Shown here piece after piece: positions 12,701 through 21,888 of a stretch of 64,000 bases of DNA; the stretch's first letter is position 1, and each line of letters opens with the position of its first letter. The notes below the pieces were generated by a model. That model worked only from the letters and a program-made list of their open reading frames with translations. It made no database searches and had not been told where the DNA came from. The stretch is from NCBI GenBank assembly GCA_916610825.1, contig OU744452.1, positions 8,402,021 to 8,466,020 of the forward strand, given 5' to 3'. This DNA comes from Haliclystus octoradiatus (Eukaryota; Cnidaria; Staurozoa; Stauromedusae; Haliclystidae). Position numbers and translations under genes: made by a program.

Positions 12701-13096
12701 GGCCGCTTTAGTTGCAGCCAATAATTTCTCCTTTCCGTTACTCCGTCACTTCAAAATCTGTAAAAAGCAACCAAAATGATGTGGTTTTGTCCTGATGTTG
12801 TTGGCAAATTCTTACACCTACCCTTCAAAATTTTCTAGCGACGGCCCTACAAGGCAATTCAGTATATTTACAAATAAACATGAATTACAATGATAGATTC
12901 TCGTATGGAGGTAATAAGATAACAGAGTTGTAATAGAAAAATTAAATTCATTTTATTTTATACCTTGACTCAAAACACCATCTCCATCGTGATCTAAAAG
13001 TTGAAACATATCTCTTACTGTACCCACAGTGCTTTTCGATATACTAGAGAAAGGATTTGCCCAACGAGATTTCTTCTCTTTTTTACGAATACTCAT
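9774..13096 (-). CDS. Myosin regulatory light chain-like EF-hand protein
   Basis: Four exons, read right to left: 12964-13096 (ATG at 13096), 11882-12033, 10473-10570 and 9774-9891. They join with GT-AG sites and consistent phase into a 166-residue protein. The N-terminus is basic with serines (KKEKKSRWANPFSSISKS), in the position where regulatory light chains carry the kinase site. The first EF-hand loop DHDGDGVLS is near-canonical. The order helix-loop-helix, SLGQKWDT, SFITMFVNEV, then a second pair (AGDKNGNID, LTDEEI) follows myosin RLC architecture. The length also matches that family (about 170). It probably binds the myosin heavy-chain neck. Similarity is moderate, so a divergent RLC paralogue or another calmodulin-superfamily protein is possible. 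Intron 1 contains MITE relics and intron 3 the repeat blocks at 11.4-11.7 kb. Confidence 0.75.
11020..11740. repeat. Cluster of decayed MITE/repeat fragments in light-chain-like gene intron
   Basis: 11020-11110 and 11443-11600 contain blocks of the TA-flanked family (tgaccattgcagacaggtgg, atgaccactattgacat, tgtacaggtttgattcaata). 11636-11740 matches the dispersed repeat also seen at 2576-2780 and 19607-19790. All are diverged and non-coding. Confidence 0.45.
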
Positions 13097-13689
13097 AATG
13101 ATTTCAATTTAATTCCTCAATCACAAAAACATATGATTAGTTTTTCGGATTTTGTTGATAAACAAAATTGTCTTTCGAATTTGTATCATTCTTCACATTC
13201 GAACTATATACGAATGCATAGCGTTCGATTTACAGGGGCGCAAATTGAAATTAATCTTAGGGGGGTGTCTGGAAAAAGGGACCGATTTTTTTTTTAAAAT
13301 TTCTCATACTTTTGTGTCATGTTTCCGACATTTGTTAAGAAAGTTTCTTACATTGGCGCACCTACTGTGGATATTCTGGCTTACTAGGAAAGCACTTGTT
13401 AGAATCACAAAAAAAAACAGATGTCAATACTGTATAAATCAAATTTAATATATGTACTATATGGGCACAGTGGACTGATCACTCTTAAAATTAACAAAAT
13501 AAATTCAGTACTATATGTGTAAATGGAAAATTCATTACATAAACATGAATCATTACCTATTGAGTCAAACATGAATACAATATATTTTTCTATCAATGGT
13601 AATCATTTAGCATTTATTACTTTGAAATGTGAATTGAAGTAATTATATTTTCATCTGTCTTCCAGTCTTTGGTGCCTTAAACCACTTTT

Positions 13690-16540
13690 TCAGAACATTA
13701 TCCAAATTTAATGCATCTGTGATGTCTCTGATGACGTGTTTGACTAGGTGTACTCCTTAATAAATTTTTTATTAAGTTTAACTTGGATAAAGCTCGCTCA
13801 TTAGAGGCAGATGTTATTGGTGCTGTCAATAGTAGCTTCAGACAACGCAATGTTAATGGGAAAACATTCGAGTACTGAAGACAGTAGCTATATGAATCTT
13901 TAAAATAATTGCACCTTGTCAAGTAATCTTTGCTATGAATTCGAAATATTTCAATTTCACTTTCCAATGATTTGATATTAGGTTGCGGAAATTGGAAAAA
14001 GATTGAGAAGCTGTTGAACCTGATTCGATTTTACATTTTCATTGTACGGTGGCTTAAAGATCAAAACAACAGGTTCAATAATTTTGAATGCATCTTCATA
14101 GTTTTCCTTCAAAAGTTTGATCTGGGTATCAAGTACCTTTAAAAATTCTGTGCGATAAAAGCTTTGTAAAGTAAATTCAACACTGTTTTAGCTGCATTTT
14201 CATCGTATCTCCTTGGCTGTAGGCGTCTGCGATGGCGTCTTGAAAACTCTAAATCAGGATCCACATCGTGATCCATTCTACCTTTTATTGATGCGTCAAC
14301 TTGCTGATTTATAGCATCTTCATCCTTGCGAATAGAAGTTAGGGTGTTTATAGTAGCAGAAGTTGCCTCCAGTGCATCTGTTACATTAACCTTAACTGTC
14401 TGCATGATATTGTCATTTAGTATTTTTGTTTTGGTCATAACGTTTCGAACGAACATTAATGCAACAATAAATTCAAACGAAACAATCTTCAATGAAAGAT
14501 TGTCTGCTTTGTTTGCTGTAAAACGATATCCCTCTCCCATTTCCTTATCCAGCGCAGAAATGATAGCATCATAGCTAGACCACACAGCTTTTTAAGATTC
14601 ACATTGTGCAACCCATTTTGTTCCGGAAAGATTCCTCAATTGCACATTGCTCTCAGCATTCACATCTTCCTCCAGCTGCTGCTTGAAGATCGCAAATCTT
14701 TTTGTACTGGAACTGAAAAATATACATAGGCAAGTTGCAATGTATCAAACATGTTTGAAATAACACTACTTGATGCACAACTGTGTTCAACCGTGATGTT
14801 GATGCGATGAGCAAGACATGGGAAGTATATGGAATTTCTCTTTTCAGATATTCAAACAGCTTTGCTTGGCAACCTTTAAATTTACCGTACATTGAGGCTG
14901 TGTAATCATAAGATTGAAAAGCAACTGCTTCAGTGTCAAATCCCTGACTTTGCAAGGATTTAATTATTAATTTTGCTTGACCATCTCCTGTTTTGTCATC
15001 TGTTATGCGCATATCAATGAGACGTTCCTTGATTTCACCATCAGTAGACACGTATCTCATTACAACTGATATTGGTCCCTGTGAGATGTATCGGGTGTAG
15101 TATCGGCCATTACGGCAAAGAACTTTGCACTGCTTGCTTCTTATCGAATTCTCTCCTTCAGCTGCTCACGGAGAAGGTCAATGTATTGATTTTGGGAGTC
15201 CAAGTAAATGTACACAGCTCGCTGGGGGCGTTTTACAGCATCATCCAGCCATCCTTTCAAAAGAGGCTTCAACTGCAGATTTGTGACTCTTATTTGCGAA
15301 ACGGCTCAAGAGTTTCCCTTTCTTTACTTTATCTCTACTTTTCATCATTTTGTGCCATTGCCGAACACTTCCTTTAACCCACGCCTTGGAAGATTGTTCA
15401 TGCCCTAATCCAGTAGGAAACAGTTCACAGCAGAAACAATATGCAGCATCCTTTGCGATTGAATATTCCAAATGTGGAAATTCTCTAAGGCTAGGGTTAT
15501 ATGGACGCACCGAACTCAATTCGAATTAGGTGCGACACCGAATAGCATTAAATTCGCATTTGGGGTTATACAGACGAACCAAATGTCGACGATGTTCAAA
15601 AACTGGCCAAAATGTCACGTGATAGGAAGTAGTTTTCTTGGAATTATGCCGCATGAAATGAAACCAGAGTGTTTTGTTTGCATTATTTTTCATTTTCAGC
15701 GATTTTTCCGTTCTATTTTGCCTATCTATAGTTTGAAACTTGTATGAAGTAGTAATCTCGAAGGTTTGCAAGCATTTTTACGGGAGACAGTTTTTGTTCT
15801 AGCATGGCATAGTACTCAGAGCAAATTGATTGCGAATTTCCATTTAGATAACGTATTATGATAAAAGCGACCCCAATTCTTGTGCTGATGCATTGTGATT
15901 GACTAGAAGAAAGCGTTTTTAAATGTTTTAAATGATGATTTTGGAAACATCAGCTTCCCTGTCAGCCATCTTTCAATCATATAAACAAGTCACCATAACA
16001 ACTTCCCAAAAGCGATGTTCTTTCCATCGCATTGCCATGGAAACATTCTTTAAAATGATTTATGATTTGTACATCCCCCGGTTTATTGCCATATAAGGTA
16101 AATATAGGAGCTCAGTCACGGCACCGTGAGTGGAATGTATTTAGTTCGGTGCGATGATAGCTCGCTCGTATAACGCGGCGATGAATTTAATTCATGGAGA
16201 AGAGCTCCGCACGTCAAGGCTTGACGTGCGGAGCTAGCTTGACGCACTTAATGTTTTTTGAGGAATGTTGATGAACCGAATGATGTTATACAAAGCGTGC
16301 TATCATGAGATTTAATTCGAATGAATGAATCAATTGAGTTCGGTGCGTCCATATAACCCTAGCCTAAACCAATCAACATAGAACCTGCTCTGCTCCGAAG
16401 GGTCGACATCACTATTTCTTGGATAGGATCGAAGTAATGGCTGAAATGGGCCCATGCTAAATACATGACTTTGTGATTCTGTGCTTTCTTGGCATTGCCG
16501 CAATTCATGCAGACATGTTTCAGAATTTTCTAAAAGTTTT
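13690..16540 (-). pseudogene. hAT transposase remnant (ZMYM1/TTF-type), frameshifted and split
   Basis: Pieces in order along the minus strand: 16365-16540 (YPRNSDVDPSEQSRFYVDWF), then after the MITE 15241-15485 (EFPHLEYSI, AYCFCCELFP zinc-finger cysteines, KAWVKG). These are followed by 14653-15060 (catalytic region), 14139-14585, and 13698-13967 with the dimerisation motif SASNERALSKLNLIKN. The frames change and stops separate the pieces (for example near 14590), so no functional transposase is made. The reading frame on the two sides of the MITE is continuous when the MITE and one TAA are ignored, so the MITE inserted into coding sequence. Confidence 0.85.
15489..16364. mobile_element. PIF/Harbinger-type MITE nested in the hAT transposase
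   Basis: An 876-bp element with 33-bp perfect terminal inverted repeats beginning GGCTAGGGTTATATGGACGC. It is flanked by the 3-bp duplication TAA at 15486-15488 and 16365-16367. A TWA duplication with GG-starting termini is typical of PIF/Harbinger. It has no coding capacity. An internal near-perfect 16-bp-arm palindrome lies at about 16203-16236 (core CAAGGCTTG). Confidence 0.88.
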
Positions 16541-17827
16541 GAAGATGAGTCACGTACTTGTCTGACGGTCTCAAAAGAAACGAAAAAAAAAACAATATTG
16601 CAATACAAAGGAAATTAAATTATACCGTTAGCAGTCCAGTCACATTATCACTTCAACTATATATACTAATCACATGGACGGAGCGGTTTTCAGACAAATA
16701 TCACATTATTCATCATTCATTTCATAGGCGGTGTGACTTGTAAATGGTTTGTTGGATGTGCTAACAATTCTTCAAAAAATGACGGAAAGTAAAACCAATT
16801 AACGACGGAAATGTATCGATAGTCATGAATTCATATAAGCCGATTATTTAAGTTTCTATCTATTCACATATCTATTATTCTGAACTGCGTACTTTATTCA
16901 TTAGAATGTCTGGAACGTCCTACTTGAAAGTAAGTTTAATTTGAAAATCCCTCAAAACTACTTTGTGTTCTTCTAAGCTAGTTATTTGCAAAGTTATCGT
17001 AGGATCGACAGGGACCGACTTTTGGCCAAAAATTAAAAATGGGGGGGTTAGACACCCCCCCGCAACCCCCTTAATTTGCGCCCCTGTCGATTTATGTAAC
17101 AAATTTCATTATTTCCTTTAACTAGTACTGTAGCACGCTTAGCACGCAAGCTGTCTACTGTGAAATGTTTACTTCTTGCTCTGACCTGTACAGGTTTTTG
17201 ATCAACATATCCAAAGCCAACTATAAAGCCATAGCAAAAAGTTCCTAGTTTCTCTCAGTAAATTACATCTATCCTAATTTCTTCGATTTTATTAAATTTC
17301 TCCATATGGCGTTTTTCGCCATTGTGTTCGATTTATCAAATTGGAGCATCGTTTGTCTCTGACAATGGAGCATCTGAGAATAAAAATCTCCAAGAAAGAC
17401 TTTTAAATTATTTGTAAAGAAATTTAATGTAGATTACTAATAGGAAGTTTTAGCACCGGTTAGTAATCTTGACGAGTTTATATAAATTTTGGACATTTGT
17501 ATACATATAGCAACGTCACATGGTACGATGTAAAATGTGAGCGCATAGCAATACGGCACGCATGATGTAACAATATTCAAATTCATATATTATTATCTTG
17601 GACTAATTCAGCGTTCATGTTACTCTTATAATAATGAAATATTCAATATGCTAATTTATAAATAAATAGTCCAAGATTTTTCTGATAATTATTATTAATG
17701 CATCTCAAAAATCGTATGGTTTTCGGGATAGTTTTATACGATTATTATTTTCAATTCTAGCAACCTAGATGATCTCAATTTCTGATTGTCTGTCTTTTAA
17801 ACCATTCTAAAGTGCTCATTTTATCAA

Positions 17828-18108
17828 CTCAACTCAGCAATTTTATCTATTTGTCAAGTAACCCTTTTGCTTTTGGCAAAGGATGGAATGGTCCAGAGAG
17901 AATTCGATTACACGTATTTTTTTAAAAGAAACTTAACTGCAGATGTACATACGGGACTATATACAAGGATTATACCATTACACAGATTGTACATTTGCAG
18001 TGAAGTTTCTTATAAAACAAAGACGTCTAATTGATTTCGTTCTGGAACATTCCATCCTCCGCCAGTCGCAAAAGGGGACTTGACGATTAGATAAAATTGC
18101 TGAGTTGT
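17828..18108. mobile_element. ~280-bp foldback element
   Basis: The left arm (CTCAACTCAGCAATTTTATC, then CAAGTAACCCTTTTGC and GGATGGAATGGTCCAGA) is repeated in inverted order by the right arm ending AAATTGCTGAGTTG. The inner part also pairs (AAGAAACTTAACTGCAGATG versus CATTTGCAGTGAAGTTTCTT). The block ggatggaatggtccagag is shared with the SINE bodies at 34.8 and 39.5 kb. Confidence 0.7.
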
Positions 18109-18594
18109 ATCTATATAGAGAGAGAATCAGCCAATGATAAAGGCACTTTGACTCAATACTCCTCCGAAATTATTTATGAAACGAAAGGTTTTCTAAAGCA
18201 AAATATGCAGTGTTTGATTTCAATTGATTTATATTGCATAAAAGTGTCAAAGCGTCAATTTGGTTCACTCGCTATATATATTGTTAGCACAAGAAACCAT
18301 ATTATGTTACTTCATTGTAGTTTAATAAAATGTTCAAATTTTACATGAGAATGGTCACATGAGAATGTTCACATTTTGAGATGTTTTTGTCTTTGTACAG
18401 CTCTAAATATTGAAAGGAACTGTATGCACTAAAATCTCATGAAATTTATGATTTACAAAACTTTTTGTATAACAACCTTTAGCTTTGTTTCTTTAAAAAT
18501 ATACCCGTGGATGTATACGGAGAACTGGGGCGTACCACTGCTCCTTAACAATCAAGACGTATTTGTCTTCCTTGTCTGCATGTCTGTCTGTCTG

Positions 18595-18700
18595 ATTGAA
18601 TTGATCTGCCGTGTCGCGCCTGAGATAAGTAATAGAAAGTTATCATCGTAGTGAATAAGAGTCTTTCTTCTACTGAAATGAAAGAGAGGCGCCTGCCGTC
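18595..18700 (+). mobile_element. SINE body fragment (5'-truncated)
   Basis: The segment ttgatctgccgtgtcgcgcctgagat matches, with a few mismatches, the distal body of the SINEs at 34801-35174 and 39494-39856. No tRNA-like head is present. Confidence 0.45.
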
Positions 18701-18730
18701 TTCATTTGCATTCCTACTACTTTTGCTTAA

Positions 18731-18821
18731 AGTTTCGCGCTTTATGCGATCCTCAGACAGTTAAAAACTAATCAATTTATCAATTTTCAACTATCCGAGG
18801 ATCGCATAAAGTGTGAAATTT
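18731..18821. repeat. ~90-base stem-loop, same family as 60629-60779
   Basis: The arms TTTATGCGATCCTC and GAGGATCGCATAAA pair exactly, and the flanking AGTTTCGCGC/GTGTGAAATT extends the stem imperfectly around a ~45-base loop. The hairpin near 60.7 kb has the related arm TTTTGCGATCATCAGACGG. It is likely a short MITE family; a processed small RNA cannot be excluded. Confidence 0.55.
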
Positions 18822-20571
18822 TAACTAGCAGTACTAAAATGTGTAGTCTTTGACTTATTTATTTATATTTACAGCTCTGTCAACTGACATCAAGCATTGT
18901 TTTACTTTTTACTTGAATTATCCGGCGTTGTGTACGGTGCGGTATAGATCGCTATAGATTGGAGTAACCTCTTATAGATAGACATGCGCAATTGTTATGT
19001 AGCTCGCGTAATCACATTTTCATGTTTGAACTTGTAACGTACCTAGCTCTTCCATTTATAACGCGATTCATTATAAGGGGAAAGATATCATGAACCTTTA
19101 TTCCTGGCGGTTTTTCAAACAGTGTTCTTGAGTTAATATTGCATAAATTAAATTTCTTAACAAGTGTCAATATGGAGTATAATTATATTCTTAAATAATA
19201 TATTGTAGAAATAATATTTAAGTTCGGAACCAAAATATAATGGAATTTTTGTGATCAGGATTCATGTGAAAGGGTTTAAATTTTGTTTTATAAGACTTAT
19301 ATATATTTTATGAATTTGCATCCGCTAAGAACTATTTTTAATCTTTAATCTAATAGTAGATTTTTTTGAATGGTTACTACTTATAAAAAAAAGTTCATTT
19401 TCCTTCAGTTTTTTCCGCACAAGCTGACCATATCCTATTATATATTATAGGTGTATATTATATATATCTATTCAAATTTTGTAATCTGATAACGATTATA
19501 GTCAGAAATACTGTAAACGTGAAATGAGTTGATCTGATTATTTTCGAGACGGTAATGTATAAGGTATTGTAGAATAGAACAACTGTAAATGGAATATGGT
19601 GATATCAAAATACTTGATAACACCGTTCAATATCCCCGGATTGAATGAGGTATTATGCGGGGAATAAAATAGAGCGTGGTATTTGCATATTTCGAAGCTT
19701 CAGTACTGTATTACCTTCAAAATTGCACGATTTATGAGTCAAACAATTTTATCGAGGGTTGTCAAACCCTTCCGGATTTACGGCTGGGTATTTAAATGAC
19801 CCGTTCAAGAATGTTTGTATTTTTTATGAACTATATACTTCAAGTAATTCAGATGTAAACAGTCGTATTTATTTCTTTTGTCTATGGTCTGATTCGTGGT
19901 GAATATATACGGGGATTTGTTCTATCCAGGTGATACGTAAATATGCATTGGAAAAACATGCTGTCTAGAATTGAACAATCACGAATGTATGTAATCACGA
20001 TTTCATTTGATTGGCTATATGAAAATATACAGCAGGTGAAATTAACAACGTAATCTATGACTTGTTCTTTTTCTCAACATTATTTGCATAGAAAAAGGCG
20101 GGAGACATACATTTATCAATAAAAAAAACTTTTTCCGTACTGTGCATATGTTAATTTTTAAAGAACAAACCACTCTTGGCAGGTGATATGTAGATATATT
20201 TTTTTAATTTGAAAGCGAACTGTTTTCCTATCTATACATTACAAGCCGCACAACAGTGTGTTTTGAATGTTACCTTTTAAAAACATTAACTATTATATAT
20301 ATTATATATATAGTTTGCTACAAAAGATTGAATAAAATTATTAGTTATTATTATTATTATTTTTTTTTTACCTGTTAAATTATAATCTTTTGATCAACTT
20401 TCTACTGGTTACACAACTCGATCAATTACAATTGAAAGATTCTATTTTCAAACTTTGATATTCTAAAGTTTACAAAATATGGATTTGAATTTACACAATA
20501 TTAGTATTATTATTCATATGATGTTGCTTGTTGTTAATTTATAATACTAACATTTTGCTACTATAATAGCT

Positions 20572-21888
20572 ATGGAAATTGAAATTGATTGTATTAGAAA
20601 TGGTATATCTAAAGAACTAAATAATCTTCCGCGTCGTCAAATTGAAGAAGAAGATATTATTAAAATAAATGTATGTGGATTTTTATATGAAACACTTGAA
20701 TCAACATTACGACGATTTCCAAATACACTTCTTGGTGATGTTGAAAAACGTTCAAAATTCTTTGTACCGTCGAGAAAACAATATTTTTTCGACCGAAACC
20801 GCATAGCATTTGAAGCAATATTGTACTTTTATCAAAATAAAGGCTATTTAATTCGACCACCTTCGCTACCTATGAAATTCTTTGCTGAAGAAGTAGAATT
20901 TTTTGATCTTGGAGAAGATGTTTTGAAACATTTACAACTTTCTGAAGGCTATTTTCACGATACAGAACGTGTTCTACCAACTAATAAGTACCAGCGTAAA
21001 GTTTGGGAGTTATTCGAATTTCCTGATACGTCTTTATTTGCACGAATTCTTGCTATTTGGTCTGTCGTCGTTATAACTATATCAATTGTTGCTTTTTGTG
21101 TAGAAACATTACCTCAGATACGGGAACAAGAAAAAAATCACGATGGAAATCCAGAAACACCGTTATTTATACTGGAAGTTATTTCTATTGCATGGTTTAC
21201 ATTTGAATATATTGTCAGACTATTGTCTGCTCCTAATCAATGGAAATTTTTTATTTCATTTCTCAATCTCATTGATTTAGCTGCTATTTTACCTTATTAT
21301 ATTACTTTACCTATGGATTCAACAAATGCGACGCCATTATCCGTTCTTCGTGTTTTACGTCTTGTTCGTGTTTTTAGAATTTTTAAACTTTCCCGCCATT
21401 CGGTCGGACTTCGAATTCTTGGTCACACATTAAAAGAAAGTTCAAGAGAATTAGCAATGTTAATGTTTTTTTTAACCCTTGGTATTATTCTGTTTTCTAG
21501 TGCAATATTTTATGCTGAGTTTGATGTTAACGAAGCTGATTTTCCAAGCATTCCGGAGACCTTTTGGTTTTGTGTTGTTACTATGACTACAGTTGGTTAC
21601 GGAGATAAAGTTCCTAAAACCATGGTGGGGAAAATGGTCGGTTCGCTTTGCGCTGTTGTTGGTGTGTTGACAATAGCTTTACCAGTACCAGTAATTGTAT
21701 CAAACTTTGAATTTTTTTATAAAAGAGATCGACAATTATATTGTATGCCAATGGTTGAACCAACCGAAGTTGAGTTAAATGAACCACCGGTTGAATTAAA
21801 TAAATCGGCGGTTGTTGAACCACATGAAAATAATACTCCATTTGACTATCATACGAACACACCATTAATTCACGAGACAAACATGTAG
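20572..21888 (+). CDS. KCNA: Voltage-gated K+ channel alpha subunit, Shaker/Kv1 type, intronless
   Basis: A 438-residue subunit of a tetrameric voltage-gated K+ channel in the plasma membrane. The cytosolic T1 tetramerisation domain spans about residues 30-124 (INVCGFLYET, FFDRNRIAFEAILYFYQ, EEVEFFDLGE). Approximate membrane segments are S1 155-180, S2 197-219, S3 225-247, S4 257-278, S5 292-315 and S6 353-383. S4 has basic residues every third position (R260, R263, R266, R269, K272, R275). The pore signature TMTTVGYGD is at 337-345 and the S6 hinge PVPV at 371-374, both diagnostic of Shaker-type Kv. The short C-terminal tail ends ETNM, close to the PDZ-binding ETDV end common in Kv1. The frame is intact and intronless, as is often the case for Kv1 genes. 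The ATG is the first in frame. A decayed duplicate of part of S2-S4 lies near 23.4 kb. Confidence 0.96.
   Translation: MEIEIDCIRNGISKELNNLPRRQIEEEDIIKINVCGFLYETLESTLRRFPNTLLGDVEKRSKFFVPSRKQYFFDRNRIAFEAILYFYQNKGYLIRPPSLPMKFFAEEVEFFDLGEDVLKHLQLSEGYFHDTERVLPTNKYQRKVWELFEFPDTSLFARILAIWSVVVITISIVAFCVETLPQIREQEKNHDGNPETPLFILEVISIAWFTFEYIVRLLSAPNQWKFFISFLNLIDLAAILPYYITLPMDSTNATPLSVLRVLRLVRVFRIFKLSRHSVGLRILGHTLKESSRELAMLMFFLTLGIILFSSAIFYAEFDVNEADFPSIPETFWFCVVTMTTVGYGDKVPKTMVGKMVGSLCAVVGVLTIALPVPVIVSNFEFFYKRDRQLYCMPMVEPTEVELNEPPVELNKSAVVEPHENNTPFDYHTNTPLIHETNM

Larger units (their letters stand above)
13233..17086 (-). mobile_element. hAT DNA transposon (ZMYM1-like/TTF type), decayed, with exact 8-bp TSD
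   Basis: Both ends read CAGGGGCGCAAATT inward (13233-13246, and reversed at 17073-17086), followed by G-rich tracts. The 8-bp duplication TCGATTTA flanks it at 13225-13232 and 17087-17094, as expected for hAT. Total length is 3854 bp, or about 2975 bp without the nested 876-bp MITE and its TSD. The internal minus-strand coding remnant is of the transposase type with an N-terminal TTF-like zinc finger and C-terminal dimerisation domain. The element sits upstream of the light-chain-like gene, 129 bp from its start codon. Confidence 0.92.
17095..20571. other. Intergenic region between the hAT element and the Kv gene
   Basis: No convincing exon is seen in these 3.5 kb. It holds a foldback element (17828-18108), a SINE body fragment (about 18595-18700), a 90-base hairpin (18731-18821) and a dispersed repeat (19607-19790). 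It also has AT-rich simple sequence (about 20295-20370). The last few hundred bases presumably contain the promoter of the K+ channel gene, but no motif is clear. Confidence 0.5.
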
